A stretch of 64,000 nt of DNA from Cherax quadricarinatus (Eukaryota > Arthropoda > Malacostraca > Decapoda > Parastacidae). Of this stretch, positions 56,936 to 64,000 are shown in pieces. The DNA lies in contig NC_091378.1 of the NCBI RefSeq assembly GCF_038502225.1, forward strand, positions 10,659,351 to 10,723,350. The letters are read 5' to 3'. The position numbers and the translations under genes were made by a program. Numbering within the stretch: the stretch's first letter is position 1; every line of letters starts with the position of its first letter. The notes under the pieces were generated by a model that saw only the letters and a list, made by a program, of their open reading frames with translations, did not search any database and had not been told where the DNA came from.

Positions 56936-57727
56936 ATGTACCTAAGTAATCTATAAGGTCCCACGACCAAAACGTTTTCTAATATATATGTCCTAGTGTT
57001 TACGTGTTTTTCCAAACCCGTCTATTAACTACCTCCCACACGATGAGTTCTGTGTGTATATAAATCTGTGAGAAAAACTAAACACTGCCAGGCTTCCTCC
57101 TCTCAAGTTTGTCCTTCATTTTTCCTGTATACATTCCGTACAATGCTGACTTGAAATGACACACATTACCAATGTGATTACAAATGATATCATTTGCGTG
57201 TGGCTGGTAGAAATTTCGGGTGAGGAAATACAAAATTCCTCAGGAACAGAGTTTTGGCTTGTTCCTCCATGTGTCAGTACAGGTTTCTATGATTACTTTC
57301 CATTGTATAGCTATGAGTGCCTCAGGCTTTCGTGTTGGTCAGATATTGAGGTAGCAGCCATCCAGCAACATGAACGGCGTTCGTGACGCTTCCAGCACTA
57401 TAAGAAATGCTAATATACCCCAGACTACAATAAATAAGCCAACCTTTTATGTTATTTCGTTATACAGTTAACTAAATAACAAATAGAATAACAAATATTG
57501 ACGTTTCAGCATTATGTGGACTGGGCAGAAATATGCAGAACGTAATTCGAGTAAAGACGTCCGTCCTATTTGAAGGCCAGGCAACAGGAATCTTTTGTAT
57601 TACCAAATTCGAAGATGATGGTAGTAATCCGGTTTGTATATGATGCTATGGGAAGTTTTAGCATTGTCATGTCTCCTGTGTCGTTGACAAGGTCATTCCG
57701 TTTTTTATATTTTTCAGCTGGATATGT
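56936..57727. other. Unassigned sequence
   Basis: An open frame of 76 codons at 57156-57386 has no recognisable motif and no splice context. No element is identified. Confidence 0.4.
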
Positions 57728-57905
57728 TTTATTATTATTATTATTATTAACATACCGGCTGTCTCCTACCAAGGTAGGATGCCCCAAGAAAGAGGAAACA
57801 CATTCGCCATCATTCAGTCACTGTATTGCCAAAGGAGTACTGACTCACAGTTCAGCTGGTCTTCCCAACCAGTACTGGAAGTTTGAAGATGACATATATT
57901 AGCGT
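57728..57905 (-). mobile_element. RTE-like 3' end with (AAT)n tail
   Basis: On the minus strand: TCTTGGGGCATCCTACCTTG, GTAGGAGACAGCCGGTATGT, then (TAA)n. This matches the 3' UTR of the RTE-like element at 45025-45102 and the copy at 62990-63078. 57906-58149 is unassigned. Confidence 0.75.
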
Positions 57906-58149
57906 ACAAGAAACATTCTCAAGTAGTTGAAGGAACATCATTCCAGTTTGTTCAAAAAATGCAAATACACATGTATAGCGTACAGAGCCCGTAGTCGTCC
58001 TTCACCCACAGTGGGCTACTGCCCACGCAATGGCCAGGTAACTTATAATTAAGTACAATTAGTATTAATGTTTGCTACATTGTACACTGTTATCCTTTTG
58101 TTAACAAATGATATATTGCTGAATGCAATGTTGCAAGATTGCTGTAGTC

Positions 58150-58910
58150 ACCTAACTGAGGCTACTGGGCTCGAGTCTTAGCTCCTGGCCCCGTCTTTCT
58201 GATGGGTACTACAGGGTTCACTCTCTCTCCTGGCTGCATGATTATTATTATAATCAAGGGGGAAGCGCTAAACCCGGAGGATTATACAGCGCCTGGGGGG
58301 GGGGGATGTGGAAGGCATTCAGGCTTAATTCGGGGAACTGGAGCACAGATCCAATTCCCTAAATCAAGAGCCCCTCACCAACATCAAGGAACCTTCCTTG
58401 AGGGGTCCTGGCTGCATGAGCCTTGTCTTACTATTCTTAAAGCTATGTATGAATTCTGCCTCAACTACTTCGCTAAATGAGTCCACTTCCTGACCACTCT
58501 GTGCTTTTAACTTCCAGCCGTGCCCTCTTGTACCTGAGCCCCGCCTCCCAGACTGTCTCTGTCCACCTCGTCGATTCCTCTCAATATTTTGTACATCGTT
58601 ATCACGTCACCTCTAAGTCCTGTCCTCTAACGCCGTCGTGTCTAGGTTCTCTAATCTTCATAGGTCACACATCTGAGCACTGGGACTAGTCTCGTTTCGT
58701 ACTTTTGCATTTTTTTCTGTTGTTTTGCATGCTTTATCAGATGTGGGTTCCATACTGGCGCTGCATACTCCAACATAAGCCCGACGTATCTTGCCAGTTT
58801 CGTGTCTGTTGCAGCGTTTGAGACATCCTCAGTTAAAAGCAACCCACATGTTATAATTATAATATTCACGATGGAATCATGAGAAATGAGAGACAGATAA
58901 TTAGACATCA
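58150..58910 (-). mobile_element. LINE (family 1) 3' fragment, old copy, with SINE-like insertion
   Basis: On the minus strand: LEYAAPVWNPHLIKHAKQQK, QKYETRLVPVLRCVTYED, then pieces of GDVITMYKILRGIDEVDRD and VVRKW, followed by the GC-rich 3' box (GACGGGGCCAGGAGCTAAGA). It matches copies A and F of the 5-12 kb nest but is far more decayed. Its 3' end (GTTAGGTGACTACAGCAATC) is not followed by (AC)n, unlike the nest copies. Confidence 0.75.
58242..58405 (-). mobile_element. SINE-like retroposon, complete, 14 bp TSD
   Basis: TSD TCCTGGCTGCATGA at 58228-58241 and 58406-58419. It contains (TTA)n, AATCAAGGGGGAAGCGCTAA, a G-run, GGCATTCAGGCTTAATTCGG and the terminal palindrome CAAGGAACCTTCCTTG followed by AGGGG. 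It has the same two ends as the 425-593 copy, so both boundaries of the family are fixed by independent TSDs. Confidence 0.92.
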
Positions 58911-59060
58911 TTGAGAAGAGGATAGTTCCGAATCTTTGGATTCAATGGACATTTATGCTTGCCAGCGCAGGACACATAGCATACTTGGTCTCCTCACGAT
59001 GATGGACTACTGCCGTTAGAGCGTTGAAATCTCCACGTACAATTAACTTGGAGATTAGCT
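58911..59060. other. Unassigned sequence
   Basis: No recognised feature. Confidence 0.4.
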
Positions 59061-59190
59061 TCTCTTAGATCATCGTTATTCCAACTCTTGCTGCAGGAGA
59101 ATGGGCTGCTCTTAAACTTTAAAAAAATGGAGGGTGGACTGCCCATAGAGCATTGGTATTCCCATGCTTGCTTCTTACGTTAGAGGATGA
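59060..59190 (+). repeat. Degenerate 55-60 bp repeat, two to three units
   Basis: GGAGAATGGGCTGCTCTTAA, then GGAGGGTGGACTGCCCATAG followed by AGCATTGGTATTCCCATGCT. Related units recur at 61350-61650. 59191-60680 shows no recognised gene or element beyond AT-rich sequence. Confidence 0.5.
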
Positions 59191-60679
59191 GTACGTACCT
59201 CTGTCATTAACTAACACTTATCACCATGACAAGGTTCTCCACTTTTAAGTAACTAATATTATCGTCTCTTTACAATTTGCATTATAATACATTAAAACCT
59301 ATAGTATATGTTAACTAATTGATGATTGCTTATAAGATAAGGCCTGACCACAACATACGAGTTGCATAATTGCTCCTTAACAAGTGGAAGGGGAAAGAGG
59401 GTAGATATAACTTATGTTTTGTCTAACTTGCAAGTGTTACCTACCTTCTCTACCACACTCGGTCACAAAGTCTGTCTTAAGCTAGCAGTGTGGGTCGCCA
59501 CACTGAGTTGCAGCCCAGCATGTCAATTAAGTAGCTATACACAGACATATTAAGTCGTCTGAACTTTGTCTACTGTGAACTTAATCCATATCTCAAGTGA
59601 GGATTCCCATCATTGTAGATTTTGCATTGAACACAAGTTTTGTCTGCATATTAATTAATTATATTTTTCATTAATTCATCACATATGGTGAGTAGGGATG
59701 CATACCACTGCGAACTTAGCCTCAGAGTATAGTTTTGGTCTGCACAGATTTAGGTAATTTCACTCCAGGAAATTTGAAACATTTATTGAAATAAGTCATG
59801 AATTGAGATGCAAAAACAAGAAAACAGAAGCACCTTTATTTAGAGAGATACACCGCCGTTCACATGTAGTGAATGTATCTCGAGCGTGGGAGGGCTGGTA
59901 GGTCAGCTGCAATGTTCTGTTACTATTCATGAGTGTGATGTGTGTGAATGGCAAAGCTATATACCCCATTATTCCACAGGTGTATATACCATCACCTAGT
60001 AAAGTTTGCGAGAAAGAATAAATAAAAGAAACATCACTGACGAGCACCAAAACACTTCAGAAGAAAGCCACGGTACTCTATAACGCTCTAGAAGCGACTC
60101 TTTCTTATAGCAGAGGGGCTATGAATATAGTCTTGCCACTTGTATAACATAATATGCAAGAACAGGAACAAGTATCAGGATAACACTCTTATTTAATTCA
60201 ATACTATATCAACACTGTTAGTAGTGGAGCACCACAAATGTATTACCAGTCCTTCCTGCTTGATACACAGACCACTTCTCCACCTTCACCTGGCGTTATA
60301 TCCTCCTCCCTATTAAATAAATATGTGTGAGACCCAGTGGTGGATCTTACCCTCTTCTGTTATCCAACTCCTCTTAGAACTGTCCCCTTGACCGAAACCT
60401 GAATGTATCATGACAGATTTTGAAAGAAAAAAAAAAACATGTTAACAGCTTCTTATCAATTTCTCTTATTACTTCTCTTTCATCATGTCTTTTTCACCGT
60501 CCTCAAAGTATTTATATAAAAAAGTAGTCGACATTGGCTTAAATGAAAAATATCGAGATAATGAATTTAGCTTAAAATAATCTTTTCTTTATCTCTTGCA
60601 TTTTTTTAATTGCTAAACTTGACGATGTACTTGATGGTTCTGAGGGGTTTATAGGTGACGACAGCCTCTCACAATACCA

Positions 60680-61050
60680 AGTTGACAAGTAAGACATATG
60701 TGCAAGTTGCAGTTTTTGGGTATATTTTTTGTGGCAGCGTTTCATCTGAACATCAAGTTTCCTAGTTGAACACAAAAGCAACTTCCTTACTGGAGATACT
60801 GGAAGAAATGGAGAAGTAACTTTAAGGTATTCAATCCCGTATCCTTGAAAAGCTGACAGAAGTTCGGTTCATTAGATTAAACGAAAGGCATTGGAACCAA
60901 ACGTGAGATGCAAAAGTCAATGACAGCATGACAGGTGAGTGGGGTCCACTAACAGAAATAGGTCATTCCAGTGAGGTGGAACATCTTGTAGAACTGGGTT
61001 GGGGAACCATCTGAGTTAAACTTCAGAGTTGTTGATGTTCTCTCCACCAG
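60680..61050 (-). mobile_element. Diverged Penelope-like terminal region
   Basis: In + orientation GTTGACAAGTAAGACATATG, TGCAAGTTGCAGTTTTTGGG, GCAGCGTTTCATCTGAACAT, then GAGTGGGGTCCACTAACAGA and CAGTGAGGTGGAACATCTTG follow the order of the left arm of 48895-49211 with heavy divergence. It is a single arm, not a palindrome. Confidence 0.6.
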
Positions 61051-61084
61051 CATTCCATGGTGTTGCTATGTCAGGCAAGTATCA

Positions 61085-61215
61085 TAACATTAATGGTATA
61101 CAATACCGAGAAATTGATGAATAATACCTGTGTCGCGCTTGAGTATAATTATTGCCGAAGTGTTTCGCTAACAGAACGGGCTTTTTCGGTCGTATTCAGA
61201 GGCCAGTTGTAGACA
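61085..61215 (-). mobile_element. Penelope-like terminal region with tail
   Basis: TTAATGGTATACAATACCGA (reverse complement of the tail) is followed by ATTGCCGAAGTGTTTCGCTA, ACAGAACGGGCTTTTTCGGT. On the minus strand this gives CGAAAAAGCCCGTTCTGTTA and GCGAAACACTTCGG, a decayed version of the GCCCAC...GGGCGAAACG module. No TSD was resolved. Confidence 0.65.
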
Positions 61216-61349
61216 TTTAAATAACTGGGTGGTAATTTTAAGGTGCACAAACCATTATCCTTGACTGAAGGTGTTTACCTCCACAGTCTAAAGAAGAGAT
61301 AAGTTTGTGTAACACAGAGCCAGCTAGAATAGCAGTTATATGACCATCT

Positions 61350-61650
61350 CACACTGGTTAAATTGGAGGGAGGGCTTCCCTGAGATCGTTGGCATCCCCG
61401 AGCTCGTTGTTTAACTTGGTATCCCCATGCTAAGAAGTTGGAGGCTGGGCTATTCTTAAATATAAAAGTTGGCATTCTCACTCACGTTTTTTTTTTTAAG
61501 CTAGAGGGTGCGATGCCCTAAAAGCGTTGGTATCCCCACCTTCATTAAGTTACAAGTTAGGCTGGTCTTACTGCGTTGACATGCCTATGCATGTTACTGA
61601 ATCTGGAAGTTGGGTTGACTTTACGGTATTCGTATTCCCAGGTTCGGGTA
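61350..61650 (+). repeat. Degenerate 50-60 bp tandem repeat
   Basis: Recurring phrase of the type AAGTTGGAGG, then GGGCT, then AGCGTTGGTATCCCCA. About five units, heavily diverged. 61651-61984 is unassigned; the open frame at 61576-61875 has no recognised motif. Confidence 0.55.
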
Positions 61651-61984
61651 TACAAGTACTTTGACTTATGGACACAGGTATCCTATGATCACTGTTCGTT
61701 AACTGATAATTGTTACATGATAAACTTTTATTTCTACAAAGTACAATTTACGATAGATTCAGGAATATTTGACATTAATGGCAAACTATATAGAAAGTCC
61801 TTGGTAATGCAGAGCACTTCCGGCAGCCTTAAAATAAACGTACAACTACTGGATGAAAAAATTATTTCTTTATAACAATGCAAAAGTCAGTAAAAATTGT
61901 ATTTGTTATCATGTTATTCCCATGAAAACAAAAATTATTTTTTAAAGTGTAACAGTCCTACGGGCATACCGCCTCCTCATAAAT

Positions 61985-61989
61985 ATTAC

Positions 61990-62041
<52 letters not shown>
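61985..62041 (+). repeat. (AAT)n microsatellite
   Basis: AAT trinucleotides, uninterrupted. They directly precede the RTE-like 3' UTR fragment. Confidence 0.97.
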
Positions 62042-63078
62042 TTCCAAGGGGAAGAAGAGAATTCTTCCTCCGTAAGTCATGCGTGTCGTACGAGGCGATT
62101 AAAATGCCAGGAGCGAGGGGCTAGTAACCCCTTTTTCTGCGAGGGGCTAGTAACCCCTTTTTCTGCGAGGGGCTAGTAACCCCTTTTTCTGCGAGGGGCT
62201 AGTAACTCCTTTTTCTGCGAGGGGCTAGTAACTCCTTTTTCTGCGAGGGGCTAGTAACCCCATTTTCTGCGAGGGGCTAGTAACTCCTTTTTCTGCGAGG
62301 GGCTAGTAACTCCTTTTTCTGCGAGGGGCTAGTAACTCCTTTTTCTGCGAGGGGCTAGTAACCCCTTTTTCTGCGAGGGGCTAGTAACTCCTTTTTCTGC
62401 GAGGGGCTAGTAACCCCTTTTTCTGCGAGGGGCTAGTAACCCCTTTTTCTGCGAGGGGCTAGTAACTCCTTTTTCTGCGAGGGGCTAGTAACCCCTTTTT
62501 CTGCGAGGGGCTAGTAACTCCTTTTTCTGCGAGGGGCTAGTAACCCCTTTTTCTGCGAGGGGCTAGTAACTCCTTTTTCTGCGAGGGGCTAGTAACTCCT
62601 TTTTCTGCGAGGGGCTAGTAACCCCTTTTTCTGCGAGGGGCTAGTAACCCCTTTTTCTGCGAGGGGCTAGTAACTCCTTTTTCTGCGAGGGGCTAGTAAC
62701 TCCTTTTTCTGCGAGGGGCTAGTAACCCCTTTTTCTGCGAGGGGCTAGTAACTCCTTTTTCTGCGAGGGGCTAGTAACTCCTTTTTCTGCGAGGGGCTAG
62801 TAACTCCTTTTTCTGCGAGGGGCTAGTAACTCCTTTTTCTGCGAGGGGCTAGTAACTCCTTTTTCTGCGAGGGGCTGGTAACCCCTTTTTCTGCGAGGGG
62901 CTAGTAACTCCTTTTTCTGCGAGGGGCTAATAACCCCTTTTTCTGCGAGGGGCTAGTAACTCCTTTTTCTGTATACATTACTAAATGTAAGAAGAAAAAC
63001 TGTTATTGTTGTTTTTCTGGTCACCTTGTCTCGGTGGGAGACGGCCGGTGTGTAAAAAAAAAGAAAATAATAATAAGG
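62042..63078 (+). mobile_element. RTE-like LINE 3' UTR expanded by an internal minisatellite
   Basis: It starts CCAAGGGGAAGAAGAGAATT and CGTACGAGGCGATTAAAATG, passes through the 26 bp array and ends ACTAAATGTAAGAAGAAAAA, GGTCACCTTGTCTCGGTGGG, AGACGGCCGGTGTG plus an A-run and AATAATAATAA. The 3' end matches 45025-45102. No RT sequence remains. Confidence 0.75.
62108..62972 (+). repeat. 26 bp minisatellite, about 33 units
   Basis: The unit is GCGAGGGGCTAGTAAC then (C/T)CCTTTTTCT. A single unit-like GCGAGGGGCTAGTAACCCC is part of the LINE UTR, and the array ends with CTTTTTCTGTATACATTACT. The main variation is CCCC versus CTCC. Confidence 0.97.
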
Positions 63079-63290
63079 TAATTTGTTTGCTTGATCCAAG
63101 GAAAGGTAAGGTAGTCTCAGTTTCCTGGATCAAGAGCCCCAGCAAGTATAAATCCCCGCAGAAGCCTGAATGCTTCCAGAGATGTTCACTACTTTAGCCT
63201 GGGTAAATATTCGCTGACTAGGAGCGACAGTTATAGCAGTGACGGGACATCGTACAGAGTCCGTGGAACTGCCAGAGTCATAGACTACCA
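63079..63290. other. Unassigned, weak SINE-like similarity
   Basis: GGATCAAGAGCCCCAGCAAG and CAGAAGCCTGAATGCTTCCA recall segments of the SINE-like family but in altered order. Confidence 0.3.
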
Positions 63291-64000
63291 TAGCTTCGAA
63301 TTACAGACCAATCAGACTATCCTCCATTATGTGAAAATTAATGGAATGAATAATTTCCTAGGCTATTCGAAGGCACTTTGAAAAACATAAAATGATCAAT
63401 GAATCATAGCACAGTTTAATAAAGGGGAATTTCGAATTTACTAACTTTTTTCATTAAAGCATTTGAGATGGTAAATCATGGTATACGGACTCCAGTGAGG
63501 CCTTTTATAGAGTTCCACATAAGTGATTGTTTAGGAAAGTAAAGGTGAAGGAAAGGGAGGAGAACATTTTCCTGGATAGGGGCGTGGTTGACAAACAACA
63601 GAGAGTTTGCATAAATGGGGAGAAATCTGAGTGCGGACGCGTCACAAGAGGTGTTCCACAAGAATCAGTGTTGGGATCTTTGCTGTTCACAAGATACACA
63701 AACGACGTAGATGTGGAAATAAATAGCGACATAAGCAAGTTTGATAGATTAATTCTGGTGAAGACACAACAGTGCTGCAGAAAGATCTGGACAAGTTGAT
63801 GCAGTGGTTGGAGAAGTGGCAGATTCAGTTTAATGTAGACAAATGTAAGGTTCTAATCGTGGGAAAAAAGAATAATCATGGCTCTTATAAACTGAATGAT
63901 ATAGAGCTCAGTTATTCTGTATGCATGAAAAGATTTAAGAGTTCCGGTTAGCAGCAATCTAAATAAAAAAAAAAAGCACATAAGTGCTCGCAATAAAGCA
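63290..64000 (+). pseudogene. CR1/L2-like reverse transcriptase fragment, decayed
   Basis: Pieces readable with frameshifts: a YRPIRLSSIM-like start near 63300, FYRVPHK near 63500, RVCINGEKSECGRVTRGVPQ, ESVLGSLLFTRYTNDVDVEI, NSDISKF, QKDLDKLMQWLEKWQIQFNV and DKCKVLIVG to DIELSYSVCM. They follow the order of residues in the 15.4-19.4 kb element (GVPQGSVLGPLLF; LNKLYSWSEKWQMQFNVDKC). The FADD box is lost (SKF then LILV). The element runs off the window end. Confidence 0.85.

Noticed and set aside
57156..57386. 76-codon open frame
   Set aside because: No recognisable motif, no splice sites examined gave a gene model, and the length is compatible with chance.
61576..61875. 99-codon open frame
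   Set aside because: No motif recognised. Its start overlaps the degenerate 55 bp repeat.

Overview
This window is eukaryotic, repeat-dominated, gene-poor DNA. The retroelement families (CR1/L2-like and Jockey/CR1-like LINEs, an RTE-like LINE, Penelope-like elements with a GIY-YIG domain, tRNA-derived SINEs) and the abundance of (AC)n, (TA)n, (AAT)n and minisatellites suggest an arthropod, most likely a decapod crustacean. That assignment is inference. Nothing bacterial is present. Only one short stretch looks like a host gene: a putative 5' exon on the minus strand near 40.7-41.1 kb that could begin an MFSD6-like membrane transporter.

Layout. 0-5 kb holds stacked minisatellites (38, 14, 39 and 33/37 bp units), microsatellites, and a SINE-like insertion with a clean target-site duplication (TSD). 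5.2-12.6 kb is a nest of at least six same-orientation copies of one LINE. Five are strongly truncated, and each copy is bounded by (AC)n tracts. 13-14.2 kb has a foldback element and a 27 bp minisatellite. 14.5-20.7 kb is an old minus-strand LINE split by a nearly intact, apparently full-length 4.07 kb CR1/L2-like element (15372-19437) whose ORF1 is an SGNH esterase. 20.7-22 kb has an internally deleted LINE and a Penelope-like tail. 22.1-39.9 kb is a giant satellite of 25 bp units (later 23-27 bp) with kilobase-scale internal duplications, interrupted by one minus-strand LINE (about 36.5-38.4 kb). 40-43.6 kb holds an E-box minisatellite, the candidate exon and otherwise unassigned sequence. 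43.7-46.2 kb has an RTE-like LINE and a 5'-truncated Penelope-like element between (TA)n tracts. 46.7-50.5 kb has several Penelope-like palindromic insertions, most with 12-13 bp TSDs. 51-55.6 kb is a 29 bp satellite with degenerate edges. 55.8-64 kb holds SINEs, LINE ends, Penelope-like tails and a 26 bp minisatellite that grew inside an RTE-like 3' UTR.

The pieces fit together as a record of retroelement activity. One LINE family appears to land in, and carry, (AC)n repeats. At least two LINE families seem to have 3' ends that expanded into minisatellites. Penelope-like termini recur as perfect or near-perfect palindromes plus a short tail. These termini contain hammerhead-ribozyme-like cores, several of them with a compensated C3U/G8A change. 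I regard this Penelope foldback/ribozyme group as the most interesting signal, and the (AC)n LINE nest as second. Positions of repeat edges are read by eye and are approximate to a few bases unless a TSD fixes them.
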